Both the position numbers and the translations under genes were made by a program. A stretch of DNA of 64,000 nucleotides from Arthrobacter sp. 260 (GTDB taxonomy: Bacteria; Actinomycetota; Actinomycetes; Actinomycetales; Micrococcaceae). The stretch covers positions 1 to 64,000 of the forward strand of contig NZ_JABFOE010000008.1 in assembly GCF_013116745.1 (NCBI RefSeq). The letters are read 5' to 3'. Below are positions 27,054 to 35,969 of this stretch, in pieces. Position 1 is the stretch's first letter. Every line of letters starts with the position of its first letter. The notes below the pieces were generated by a model. The model saw only the letters and a program-made list of their open reading frames with translations, was not told where the DNA came from and made no database searches.

Positions 27054-28094
27054 ATGTCCTCACGTGATCCCCAGTCGAGCCGGTTCCGTCAAGCTGCGGT
27101 CACGGCCGCCTATCGCACGGAACAAGGAATCCGGAACCGGCTGGCGCGCCGGGCGGCCCGTCAGGGGTGGACGCCCGCGGTGATTCCGTATTCGGGTTAC
27201 GCCAGCGCCGACCATGCCCGCGTGCTGGGCCGGGTCGTCCTCGCACCGGCGTCGGTGGATCCTGCTGCCCGGCCTGGTATCTCCGGTTGGCGTCGCCTGC
27301 TCACCCTGGAGAGTCCTGGAGTCGATGTGAGGATCGAGCTTGGTGGTGTCACGGCCACGGTCACCAGCGACTCCGCCGGTATCATCGATTCCCGGTTATC
27401 GTTGGACAGTCCCCTAGAGCCGGGCAGCACTGAAGCTTCCCTGCACGTGGACGGCCGTGCGCAGGTTCCTGCGACCGTGCACGTGATGAGCGGTGAACCG
27501 GTGCGCGGTGTGGTCTGCGACATCGACGACACCGTGTGGGTCACCGGTATCTCCCATCCTGCCCGGGCGGCCTGGCGCACCCTGCGCGGTTCCAGTTCAA
27601 CTAGGCGCTCGGTGCCTGGCATGGCGCGCCTACTCCGGACCGCTGTTGAGGGTCAGGACCATCCCGGGGTGGTGTATCTGAGCAATGGCCCGTGGAACTT
27701 CGTGGGTCCGGTGTCCCGCTTCCTCGAACGGCACGACTTCCCGGCCGGCGCAGTCCTGATGACCGACTGGGGCATCACCCCGCACCGTTGGTTCCGCGAT
27801 GGTCAGGAACACAAATCGTCCTCCCTCGCCCGTCTCATCCAGGACATGCCTCATGTCACATGGGTCCTCGTTGGCGATAACGGCGAACATGACCCCACCC
27901 TTTACAGCGACCTGGCGAGGGACCACCCGGACCATGTGGCGGCTATCGCATTGCGTGAGGTGCGACCGACCGAGCGGGCCGGGGGTGATCAGGACGCAGA
28001 CTCCATCAACGCAATCCCTGTCGTTCGCGGCGCTGATGGGGACGAACTCCTGCCACTGTTGCGTGATGCGCTGCACAGTCGCCCGCCCGGCTGA
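27054..28094 (+). CDS. App1-family phosphatase (DUF2183)
   Basis: Probable phosphatidate-type phosphatase of the HAD superfamily. The 346-residue protein contains the App1 catalytic motif GVVCDIDDTVWVTG near residue 155 and the later motifs VVYLSNGPWN and LVGDNGEHDPTLY, all intact. The N-terminal 140 residues form the beta-rich domain seen in bacterial homologues. I prefer the ATG at 27054 over the TTG directly before it. No good Shine-Dalgarno is visible, so the mRNA may be leaderless. No membrane helix is present. Confidence 0.85.
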   Translation: MSSRDPQSSRFRQAAVTAAYRTEQGIRNRLARRAARQGWTPAVIPYSGYASADHARVLGRVVLAPASVDPAARPGISGWRRLLTLESPGVDVRIELGGVTATVTSDSAGIIDSRLSLDSPLEPGSTEASLHVDGRAQVPATVHVMSGEPVRGVVCDIDDTVWVTGISHPARAAWRTLRGSSSTRRSVPGMARLLRTAVEGQDHPGVVYLSNGPWNFVGPVSRFLERHDFPAGAVLMTDWGITPHRWFRDGQEHKSSSLARLIQDMPHVTWVLVGDNGEHDPTLYSDLARDHPDHVAAIALREVRPTERAGGDQDADSINAIPVVRGADGDELLPLLRDALHSRPPG

Positions 28095-28511
28095 CACCTG
28101 ATCGGGACCGGCAGGATCACCCTGACCTCAAGGTTGAACGGTCGCTTCAGCGGACAATCTGCAAGGGTAGAAGAGTAGACGCCGGCACCCCTGAAGGCCG
28201 CTAACCTCCGGGCAGGGAGTCTTTTCGCGTTTCGTGGGCTGGTTCAATTTCACCGCCGCGTCCGGTGATCACCGCACGGGACCGCTCTGATAGTGCCTGT
28301 AGATCAGCCGGGTCGAGGTCAGAACCTGGTAGTGCCCGAAGGACTCGACGGGCTCCGGATGCCACAAGGCAAGGACTCGAGAACGCCGACCCAAAAGCCA
28401 CAAGCACCGTTCCTGGGGAACCTCGCACCCCCCTTGCAGGACACCGAACACCCGGCCACGAGATTCAAAACCGACCGTATATCGCGCCCCGGAAACGAAG
28501 GGTACCTCGTT
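28095..28511. other. Intergenic region upstream of the MarR gene
   Basis: Roughly 400 bases. A plus-strand frame continuous with the MarR gene exists from 28293 but has no family similarity. A minus-strand frame (28201-28428) reads LPGSDLDPADLQALSERSRA and may be a relic. Nothing can be assigned with confidence. Confidence 0.35.
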
Positions 28512-28997
28512 ATGGACATGAGTGAATGGCCAACTGTCCGTCTTCTGACCACTGCGGCCCGATTGAATGAGAACCGAGAGAACGGACGCCTACGGTTGAG
28601 CGGCATCACGCAAGCCGGTGTAGTCACTTTGAAGGCCCTCCGAGCACACAAACCCCTGACACAGGTGAAGCTCGCACGACTGGTTCACGTGCAGACCCAA
28701 ACAATCGGCAAAATCATCGATCGCCTGGAATCACACGGCGCGTTGGTGGAACGTGCCAGGGACGACGCGGATCGGCGCGTCTGGCGTGTAGGCCTCACAA
28801 CAGCGGGTCGGAAAGTACTCAGGGAAATAGAACACAGCGAAGCCAGCGAACATATTCCCAACGGGCTGACCAACCCTGCCCTGCGGGCCGCACTAATAAA
28901 CATCGTGCGCCTAGCTGAAAGTAACGCATGCAGCCCGGCCCCTAAGACAAACCGAAGGGGAACAAGGGAACCCTTGTCCTCCCCCGTCCGCAGATGA
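28512..28997 (+). CDS. MarR-family transcriptional regulator
   Basis: The 161-residue winged-helix protein contains LKALRAHKPLTQVKLARLVH, then QTIGKIIDRLESHGALVERA and DADRRVWRVGLTTAGRKVL, the recognition helix and wing of MarR proteins. I chose ATG 28512 because homology begins shortly after and GAAGGG lies nine bases upstream. No operon partner is present; the target is unknown. Confidence 0.8.
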   Translation: MDMSEWPTVRLLTTAARLNENRENGRLRLSGITQAGVVTLKALRAHKPLTQVKLARLVHVQTQTIGKIIDRLESHGALVERARDDADRRVWRVGLTTAGRKVLREIEHSEASEHIPNGLTNPALRAALINIVRLAESNACSPAPKTNRRGTREPLSSPVRR

Positions 28998-29434
28998 TGT
29001 GCGGCCCCAACCTTCATCATCAATCGAATCACGGATCAGGTCCTGCACTGGTATCCCAGAGCAAGTAATCGTTCCACCAGCGATGAATCCTCGCGCTGGT
29101 CAAAAATGAAGCGTGCGCCTACTATCTGTGCACACCACCGATCAAATGATCCGCGGTGATAGTCCCGAGGGTTGTTGAGCGAAGTTGGGGGCCCCAACAA
29201 CCCTCGGCCGACTGATCAGCGCGGAACGTAGCCCTGATGGGACCCACTCCCCCAGAGCCGGCGGTAAGAGCCGGGCAGGAACCACCGGAGCGGCGGTGAG
29301 ATGTGAACAGGAAAGTACGCTGGCTCGAGCGCACCACCGACACACCCCCGGCACCCCAGGCTCCGGAGGCATGACGAGCCCCAATAGGGCATGACGTGGT
29401 CCGGCGGTTGAAACCGCCGTTAACGTTAAGGAGT
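28998..29434. other. Intergenic region with a 13-bp hairpin
   Basis: No gene was recognised. A perfect inverted repeat, CCGAGGGTTGTTG at 29165-29177 and CAACAACCCTCGG at 29195-29207, flanks a 17-base loop that includes GGGGGCCCC. It could be a terminator or the end of a lost mobile element. There is no U tract on either strand. Confidence 0.45.
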
Positions 29435-30086
29435 TCAGTTCGTGGGTGCCGCTTCCGGGTGCCCGGACTCGTACGCTACGGCGAGGGCGGTGATCAGGCG
29501 TTCCATGCGGGCGATCCCCGCGAATCGTCCCGCGTTGTCGGTGACGAGGATCGGGTCGAAGCGCTCCCCCTCGTTCCTGGTCATGCATCGTGTCAGGATC
29601 TGGTCCACCGGTGTGTCCAGGTTCGCTCTCACCCCCTCAGTCACCACCCCAAGCGCTGCCGCTTCGGCGGTCACAACGCACACGGGCCGGCGCGTAACGC
29701 TATCCAGCAACACCACGTGGTGTAGCCGCGGGTCGCTGCAGAATGCCTGGACGGCTTTGGCGACGCTGTGCACGGTTCCTGCCGGTTCGACGATCCCGCG
29801 CAGGCTAATCGACCGGGCGGATCTTTCCCGTGATGCCAGCCGCAGCGCTGCCTCGTCGGTGACCGGTGCCAAGGCGCTGCCGGCCGGCCCAGATAATAGC
29901 CCTGCACCAGCGGAACCCCGAGACCGGCCAAGGTGTCGAGCTCCTCCGGGGTTTCGACTCCCTCGGCGAGGATCCAGGCGTCGACTCGGCTGGCGAAGGT
30001 CCCCAGCATCTCGATCAACGCGCGTTTGGCTTCATCCCGATCAACATCGTGGATCAAGTCCCGGTCGATTTTGATAACTGGCGGAC
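29435..30086 (-). pseudogene. EAL-domain phosphodiesterase fragment with C-terminal CBS-like region
   Basis: The remaining part begins with LRPPVIKIDRDLIHDVDRDE, then DAWILAEGVETPEELDTLAG and VPLVQGYYLGRP, the last third of an EAL domain. A one-base shift near 29880 moves the C-terminus (PVTDEAALRLASRERSARSI, then DPRLHHVVLLDSVTRRPVCV and GRFAGIARMERLI) to another frame. The first part of the protein is missing at the border with an IS3 scrap. The C-terminal region resembles a CBS pair that might have sensed a nucleotide. Confidence 0.8.
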
Positions 30087-30089
30087 GCA

Positions 30090-30260
30090 GCGTTAGAGCC
30101 CAAAATCCTTTGCTATCTGCGCCAAAGGAGCCTCGCCCTTCCGGGCCACATCAATAACATCCTGACGGAACTCCGCCCCATAAGCCGTGGGCATGGTCAA
30201 CATCCTTCCACGAGCCCAAGCTCGCTAGGTCAAGGAGTCAACACAAACCGGGGGCAGTCC
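30090..30260 (-). pseudogene. IS3-family scrap: element end plus orfA N-terminus
   Basis: Minus-strand ATG at 30194 encodes PTAYGAEFRQDVIDVARKGE, then APLAQIAKDFGL, the first 34 residues of an IS3 OrfA, ending at a chance TAA where EAL sequence begins. Upstream the sequence resembles the end of an IS3 element related to the copy at 15.2-17.8 kb (GGGACTGC at the end). The remainder of the IS is absent. Confidence 0.65.
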
Positions 30261-30263
30261 CGT

Positions 30264-31944
30264 CTGTTTAATGACGCCGGCGGGTTGATTGCAGAAAGTG
30301 AAGGCGGTGACAGCGATGTGTCCGAAGACATGGACCCGTCGCGCCTAACCGAAGTGCTGGCCACCGGCCGGACGGTTGTCCAAACCGAAGCTGAGGCAGG
30401 GGAGACAGGAACAGGAAGGTACGAATTCCTGCTGCCGATCTCATCACCGGAAGGAACTCTGATCCTGGAGGTGGACCAGCGCGCGGACATCATCACGGAA
30501 CTGGTCAAGGACTTGGGGCAGAACAAGCTCATGGGTCTGCTGACAGCCATTATGGTCGCTTTGCCCCTGTCGTATCTGTTCGGGGGACGATCGCTCCAGC
30601 GGCGGCAGTTGCGGGCACAGCAACAGGCCGACGCTGACCCCCTGACAGGGCTTTCCGGACGGCGCCCCTTCGGGCCGTCCCTGGCAGCAGCGCTGGCTGA
30701 CCGCAGGAACACGGCCGTGAGTCTTGCCCTTATTGATCTGGACGGGTTCAAACAACTCAATGACCGGCTGGGCCACAGCCACGGTGACCGGGTCTTGCAG
30801 GCCCTTGCCGACTCCTTCGTTGAACTCTGCCCCTCCGACACCCCATTCCGGCTCGGCGCGACGAGTTCGCCGTCATCTCCCAGGGAGGGACGAAAACCAG
30901 GCCACCGAAGCACTTGAACGGGTTCGGGCAGCATTGTCCGGACGGTTTCCCGGGGTATCTTTCAGTGCAGGTGTCGCCTCAAACTCCGACGAGCCGCTGA
31001 CCCTGACTGAGCTGTGGGAGCGCAGCGACGCGGCGCTCTACGAAGCCAAACGCCTCGGACGGCATCGGAGTGTCTCCTTCACGTCGATGGCACAGGGCCA
31101 CACCGTCAGTGCCGAAAAAATCGACGAGCTCACCGCCCTGGTCGCCGGCGGACCCATCACCGTGGCGTTTCAGCCCATCTGGGATTTGCACCGCGGCGTC
31201 GTCCTGGCCCATGAGGCGCTGCTGCGCCTGCCGGAAGGTTCCAAGATCACCGGACCTCACGAGGCCTTCGAACTGGCCGAACGCCTCGGTGTCGCCCCGG
31301 CACTGGACCGGCTCGCACGATCGGCGGTGCTAGCCTCAGTCATCGGCCAGCAGTGGGAGGGCCTGCTTTTCCTCAACGTCCACCCGGACACCCTGCCGGG
31401 CTTTGACCTCAATGAGCTGGCCGCCGAGCTCGCCGTGGCGGGACTGGAACCGCAGGACGTCGTCTTGGAAGTGACCGAACAGTCCGGCCTAAACCATGCC
31501 GAGTCCATCCGGACCCTCAGACAGGCACAAGAGAAGGGATTTCGGCTTGCCCTCGACGACATGGGCCGAAGCAACGCCGGCCTGCAGGCGCTCAGGCTGA
31601 TCAGCTTCGACATCATCAAAATCGACGGGGACGTCATCGCCCGCCTCGACCGGGACCCCTCATCGCAGGCGACCGTGCAGGCCGCCATCACCTTCATTCA
31701 ACAGACCGGAGGGTGGATCGTTGCCGAAGGCGTCGAAGAGCCGCGCATGCTGGCCGCGCTGCTGCTCCCGGGCGTCGCCCCACCCCCGCGTCACCCAGTG
31801 ATCGCCGGGCAGGGGTACCTACTGGGGAGGTCAGATAAGCAGCCGATCAGGCTGAATACGCGCCTGCCCGTCCCCGACCAGCACGTCAACGGCCCGGCGC
31901 GGCACCGGGATGACCTGAACGATGCCTACTACGGGAACAGCTAG
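30264..31944 (+). pseudogene. GGDEF-EAL cyclic-di-GMP protein, 5'-truncated and frameshifted
   Basis: The frame enters from the IS3 scrap without a start. It encodes the end of a sensor region, a membrane helix (KLMGLLTAIMVALPLSYLFG), a GGDEF domain (DPLTGLSGRRPFGPSLAAAL, LIDLDGFKQLNDRLGHSHGD) and an EAL domain (FQPIWDLHRGVVLAHEALLR, LDDMGRSNAGLQALRL, IVAEGVE). A single missing G near 30858 shifts the frame exactly inside the GGDEF signature, where RLGGDEFAVIS would be expected. The two halves are in different frames. The classical E of EAL reads HEALL. Confidence 0.85.
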
Positions 31945-32318
31945 CGAACCAAGCCGATCCGCCAACCTCCTTCCAGGTTCAGGACGCTCCCCCGGACCTA
32001 CGTCGAGAAGGCCCACACCGACGGTGGACCTGACCCGGCGTCTGCTAGACCTCCCCTGGGGGTCTGGTGCCCACGTGGGCGAAGGACCCGAAGATCGGGG
32101 GCTCTAAATGATCAATCCGTGCACCGAGACGATCCTCAGAAATCTTCCTTTCGCGAATTCAAGATGAGATCCCGCACGGCCCGACCCTCTTTAGCTGAGA
32201 GGGGTTCTACGCGTCGTGGAACGCTCAAACGCTCCGGTACCTCCTTGATGAGCGTCCGACCGATCTCGTCGGTCACGGACACCGGAAACTCAGGTAACGT
32301 CCATACCCGGCCCTTCAT
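31945..32318. other. Intergenic region; possible short gene on the minus strand
   Basis: A minus-strand frame (32136-32318) could encode MKGRVWTLPEFPVSVTDEIG, then RTLIKEVPERLSVPRRVEPL, about 60 residues with protein-like composition. It lacks a clear Shine-Dalgarno. The rest of the region shows nothing recognisable. Confidence 0.3.
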
Positions 32319-32336
32319 GGAGGCTCGCAGGCATAA

Positions 32337-32368
32337 AGAAGGGGCTATCTCATTAGATAGCCCCTTCT
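32337..32368. terminator. Bidirectional rho-independent terminator
   Basis: AGAAGGGGCTATCT and AGATAGCCCCTTCT form a perfect 14-bp stem with a four-base CATT loop. It separates the cyclic-di-GMP relic on the left from the minus-strand hydrolase operon on the right, which reads toward it. Confidence 0.7.
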
Positions 32369-32523
32369 CCGTATCGTCCACTCCCCCGAAAGCGAAGCAG
32401 GTCTTTTCAGACTAAGGGCGTTGTCAACAGTTCATCCAGCCGGTAGCCCTTCTGCGGTGGGCTGCGCGAAGGGCCTTAGTGGTGCACCTGGGGCGAAGAA
32501 GAGGCTGCCGTGATGCACGGCAA

Positions 32524-32781
32524 TCACGAGCCGTCCTCTAGCTGGATGCTCACCAATCTTGGCGCTGCTTGGGTGATGATCGCTGCGGCGAGGTCCACGG
32601 CGAGAGTACCTACTTCCGCACGCGCTCTGGCTGCAGCCCCTTCTCCCTGTCCTGCCCGGGTTTCGGCTGCTGTAGCCGGTTCAGCGGCCGTGGCGAGCTC
32701 TGCTTTCAGGGCCGCAGTTTTCGGCGGTCTTTGCGTCGGAGACCTCGCGCGACCCTTCGCGCCGTGGGACGCTAACCTCAC
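32524..32781 (-). CDS. Possible small Ala-rich protein coupled to the hydrolase gene
   Basis: The 85-residue frame begins at a GTG that overlaps the hydrolase stop (GTGA). It is Ala- and Glu-rich (KTAALKAELATAAEPATAAE, then LAVDLAAAIITQAAPRLVSI). I recognise no family, and such frames arise by chance in GC-rich DNA. The overlap is the only support. If real, it would be the fifth gene of the XRE-ImmA operon. Confidence 0.28.
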   Translation of the reverse strand: MRLASHGAKGRARSPTQRPPKTAALKAELATAAEPATAAETRAGQGEGAAARARAEVGTLAVDLAAAIITQAAPRLVSIQLEDGS

Positions 32782-33929
32782 CTGGCGTCAGCGTTGACGT
32801 GTGCCAAAAGCCAGGCGGTGACCGTCGATTGCCAGCGTTCGGGGTCGGAGTTCCATGACAGTGTATGACCGGCTGTGAAGGCTTCGAACTCAACGAGGTC
32901 GGGGCGCAGGTCGCGAACGGCCTGCGAGACTCGAATCGGGGCGGAGTCGTCTAGGGTCCCGTGGATGATCAGCATGGGCACAGCGAGTTCTGCGGCGCGT
33001 GCGACCCAATCAAGATCCCGAAGCGGGATGGCCGTCGGCAGACCGGTCATGCGTGACAGCGAGGGAAGCGTGAGCCACGGAATAGCAAGGATGCCTGACG
33101 CGGCAGGCAGCCCGCTACGAATACAATTCGCGTTGATCACCGCGACCCAGTCGAGCACCGGAGACTCCAGCACAACCCCCACGATTATGCCGTGGTAGCG
33201 CGCACGGTCGACGAGTTGCAGCGCAATCGCGGCGCCCATCGACCATCCGAAGAGAATGATCCGATGTGCTCCGTGTTGTATCGCGTAATGTACTGCTGCT
33301 TCGGCATCCTCGACTTCCGTGAACCCAAGCGAGGACCGGCCAGAGCCCGCCTTCGGCCCTTCTCCATCGTTTCGATAAGTGATGATGAGCGATGTGTAGC
33401 CTAGGTCCGAAGCGACCCGCACGCCGCGCAATGTGCCCGCTCGGGTGCTCCCCAGACCATGAACGTGGATCGCCCACGTCGAGCGGTCACTCTCTCCCTC
33501 CACAAGCCAGGCCGGAGCACTTCCCACGGCGGTGTCAACCGCGACTTCTCGGGCGGAAAGGCCAGCATCAGTTGGACTCGCAAAGTAAATCCCGCTCCAT
33601 GAGGTACGATCGCCAGCCGCCAGGGCGAAGCCGGCAGAAGCGCTTGTCACGGGCCGTTCGATTCGACCTCGCCCTCGATCGAGGACCTCGGCAGAGAGTT
33701 GAACCCAGCCGCCATTCTGGAACCATAGGTTGTAGATGCCATCCGCCACTGTCTGGCGCGTTCGGTCCAAGACGATCAAACAGCCATCACCGTCGCGCTC
33801 CACGTCACGGACGACGAGGTCGAATTTCCTCAGCCCTGCGGATGCCGTCAACCGCCGAGCAATGCCCCAACCGAGACCTAACCCGCATGCAGTCAATAAC
33901 ACCGCTCCCGCGGCGAGAAGGCGTTTCAT
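32778..33929 (-). CDS. Alpha/beta hydrolase, probably extracytoplasmic
   Basis: The 383-residue protein has an N-terminal signal or anchor with a possible lipobox (LLTAC at residues 11-15). An uncharacterised region of about 120 residues follows, then an alpha/beta hydrolase domain: HVHGLGSTRAGTLRGV, nucleophile elbow LFGWSMGA with Ser230, acidic residue in IIHGTLDDSAPI and His in FTAGHTLSW. Substrate unknown; an ester, thioester or peptide signal are all possible. The start overlaps the membrane-protein stop by four bases, the last firmly supported gene of the XRE-ImmA operon. It is placed to act outside the membrane next to a seven-helix protein. Confidence 0.82.
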   Translation of the reverse strand: MKRLLAAGAVLLTACGLGLGWGIARRLTASAGLRKFDLVVRDVERDGDGCLIVLDRTRQTVADGIYNLWFQNGGWVQLSAEVLDRGRGRIERPVTSASAGFALAAGDRTSWSGIYFASPTDAGLSAREVAVDTAVGSAPAWLVEGESDRSTWAIHVHGLGSTRAGTLRGVRVASDLGYTSLIITYRNDGEGPKAGSGRSSLGFTEVEDAEAAVHYAIQHGAHRIILFGWSMGAAIALQLVDRARYHGIIVGVVLESPVLDWVAVINANCIRSGLPAASGILAIPWLTLPSLSRMTGLPTAIPLRDLDWVARAAELAVPMLIIHGTLDDSAPIRVSQAVRDLRPDLVEFEAFTAGHTLSWNSDPERWQSTVTAWLLAHVNADAR

Positions 33930-34951
33930 ACGTGCCCTCGTTCGGAACCACGGCGAGTTGAAGTATCGTCGGCTGCCTGCGCGCCCCGTCCGTCGAGCCC
34001 AAGGAGGTGGTCTTCCGCCCGTCCCAGAAGTGCGCGCTCGTGACTGCTCACCTCAAACGAGACGCGTGGATCAATCATGGCATCGCGGATTTCGACGATC
34101 ACTCGATGAAGGCGCGTCTCCGGGTCCTCCATGTTGGCGGCCGAAGAGTGCGTCTGGCTCAACCCCGGGCGAACGAGCGTCGCCCGACGCCAGATCGGCT
34201 CCAGCTCGTTCACCAGCGCACCAGTTCTCACGCCCCGTGAACGGTCTCGCACGTAGCGGACGGCTGATTGCCCTGCCAAACCAGTGCACAGGAAGACGAA
34301 CGTCAGCAAATAGAGAGGCCCGTATGCCGCGGCGACGGCATCCATTAAATCGAGATTGCCAACGACGTGCGCGACGTCCATGATCAGAACGACCAGGCAC
34401 AGTGCGACTCCAAAAATCGATCCAAGAAGCAGCAAGCCGGCGGGAATGCGCTGAGCCCCATCATTGCGGAGGCGATATTGACGTCCCGCGAGGATCATCA
34501 TCGCTGCGACCACGATTCCGCAGTACGTGAAGCCAATCATCGAGTAAGTGGCCGCCGCTGGCTGTGCTCCGAGGTCGCTCATGAAGGTCGTCGTCGTCGC
34601 CCCTCGGTCAATGAGCAGAAAAGCAGACCCAACCCCGACAAGTGAGATGAGGAGCGCGGGAAGTCCCAGGGCGGTACGCACCAGTCTTGGTCGATACTCT
34701 CCGGCCTTCATGATCCCCCGGCCGAGGAAAAAGAGCCCAATCATCAACGCGCCATCGGCAAGAAGTGTTGCGATGTTTGTCGCGCCAAGGGCCGCATCGA
34801 CGGTGCTGTAGATCGGGTCCACGTTGAGGGTCATCGCGACGGAAATGGTGAGTGCGGCGTACGTGAGGCTGCGGTCCGTGCGTCTGCGCCGCAGGATGAG
34901 AAGACTCACGACGAGCACCCACATGAGTACCGCGACAAGGGTCTGGATCAC
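33926..34951 (-). CDS. Seven-helix membrane protein of the MAB_1171c/DUF6545 type
   Basis: The 341-residue protein has about seven hydrophobic helices in residues 1-230 and a cytoplasmic tail of roughly 110 residues (SRGVRTGALVNELEPIWRRA, then EDPETRLHRVIVEIRDAMID). This layout, with the conserved WRRATL segment after the last helix, matches the actinobacterial family annotated as MAB_1171c-type putative transporters. No function is established. It is coupled by overlaps to the ImmA gene before it and the hydrolase after it. A sensor role is plausible given a membrane core, a soluble tail and regulatory neighbours. Confidence 0.75.
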   Translation of the reverse strand: MIQTLVAVLMWVLVVSLLILRRRRTDRSLTYAALTISVAMTLNVDPIYSTVDAALGATNIATLLADGALMIGLFFLGRGIMKAGEYRPRLVRTALGLPALLISLVGVGSAFLLIDRGATTTTFMSDLGAQPAAATYSMIGFTYCGIVVAAMMILAGRQYRLRNDGAQRIPAGLLLLGSIFGVALCLVVLIMDVAHVVGNLDLMDAVAAAYGPLYLLTFVFLCTGLAGQSAVRYVRDRSRGVRTGALVNELEPIWRRATLVRPGLSQTHSSAANMEDPETRLHRVIVEIRDAMIDPRVSFEVSSHERALLGRAEDHLLGLDGRGAQAADDTSTRRGSERGHV

Positions 34952-35412
34952 CCGAAAATCTCCGAATAGCGGGACTCAGCGAAGGCCGATGCTCGGATCG
35001 CAGCGGCGAGCCGATCGGCCACGGACTCCGCCGCGATCTCGCTGTCAGAATTGGGATCTTGCCGTCTGAGTAAGCGCCCGCGGGTGTGTGCTGGGATGTC
35101 GGGGAGCAAGACGTCGTCAACCGCGCATTCGTCGCCCTGGCCGTGGCCAAGGAGCATATGGGCGAACTCGTGGAGGACGAACTGCTGGCGGTGCAGGAAC
35201 GAGTCACTGCGAGCGTGGAGAACAAGGTCTTCGGAGTCCATGATCAGCCACAGCGCGCAGATTCCGTCGTGGTCGCCGAGATCCGCTAGTTCGACGACGC
35301 GGAGCTTGCGCTGCCTATGATTCTGCATCGCTTGGCACAATTCATCGAACGTAAAAGTGCTGTCCAGCGCGAGGCTCGCTACGGCCGTCGACACGGTCTG
35401 TTCGATGTTCAA
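34948..35412 (-). CDS. ImmA/IrrE-family metallopeptidase
   Basis: The 154-residue protein carries the zinc motif HEFAH at residues 81-85 within FVLHEFAHMLLGHGQGDECA, typical of the ImmA/IrrE family. These peptidases cleave or release XRE-type repressors, for example ImmA acting on ImmR in ICEBs1. Its partner repressor candidate is encoded 68 bases upstream. The C-terminal half contains a conserved Glu-rich helix (SDSEIAAESVADRLAAAIRA). The stop overlaps the membrane-protein start, linking protease and membrane protein translationally. Confidence 0.88.
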   Translation of the reverse strand: MNIEQTVSTAVASLALDSTFTFDELCQAMQNHRQRKLRVVELADLGDHDGICALWLIMDSEDLVLHARSDSFLHRQQFVLHEFAHMLLGHGQGDECAVDDVLLPDIPAHTRGRLLRRQDPNSDSEIAAESVADRLAAAIRASAFAESRYSEIFG

Positions 35413-35480
35413 AGTGCTTTCGCTCTCACTCCGGGAGCATGTGCCGATGCCGGCTCCGTGCGGAGCGGCGCCGTCACTGC

Positions 35481-35900
35481 TCAGGTGTGCGTCATTTCTT
35501 CGTCCAAGAACCTGCTGATCGCCTGGAGCGCTTTCGGTGATATATCCCCCAGCGTGCGTGCCGCGTACGACTTCACCTTGGCCGCCCGCATCGAGCGCAC
35601 GAGATCCAGCTGCGCACTCACTTTAGCCGGAATAGGCGCGTCGCCCTCCCCGGCCAGGAAGGCCGCATCCACGTCGAAGAATGCTGCCAATCCCTCGAAG
35701 ACCGCAGCGTCCTGCACAAACCTGTGGCCGTTCACCATGTAGGTCCACCGTGACCTCGACAGACTAGTTCCGCGCTGATCGAGGTAGGCCGCGATCTGCG
35801 AGTAGGTCGGTTCGGAACCCGACTCGGCGATCGCGACATCCAGCAGGAGCCGCAGACGCTTCGCGAGGTCCTGCGCCGCTGTGTTGTCCTCATCTGTCAT
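35481..35900 (-). CDS. XRE-family regulator, probable repressor of the transfer operon
   Basis: The 139-residue protein has an N-terminal XRE helix-turn-helix (PTYSQIAAYLDQRGTSLSRS, then RWTYMVNGHRFVQDAAVFEG), a short linker (FFDVDAAFLAGEGDAP) and a C-terminal helical region. It heads the minus-strand operon. Four palindromes at 35970-36073, just upstream of its start and in front of the divergent ArdC operon, are natural binding sites. The adjacent ImmA-type protease suggests proteolytic release. The binding specificity is inferred, not shown. Confidence 0.85.
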   Translation of the reverse strand: MTDEDNTAAQDLAKRLRLLLDVAIAESGSEPTYSQIAAYLDQRGTSLSRSRWTYMVNGHRFVQDAAVFEGLAAFFDVDAAFLAGEGDAPIPAKVSAQLDLVRSMRAAKVKSYAARTLGDISPKALQAISRFLDEEMTHT

Positions 35901-35969
35901 TTTCGTTTGATCACCCTTCCCCTCGGGTCAGGCAAAGGCATCGTCGTTCGGCTGCCCCCGAGCGGAGTG

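Noticed and set aside
30230-30934. Minus-strand open frame of about 234 codons
   Set aside because: It is antisense to the GGDEF domain region and has the Ser/Arg-rich composition of a shadow frame.
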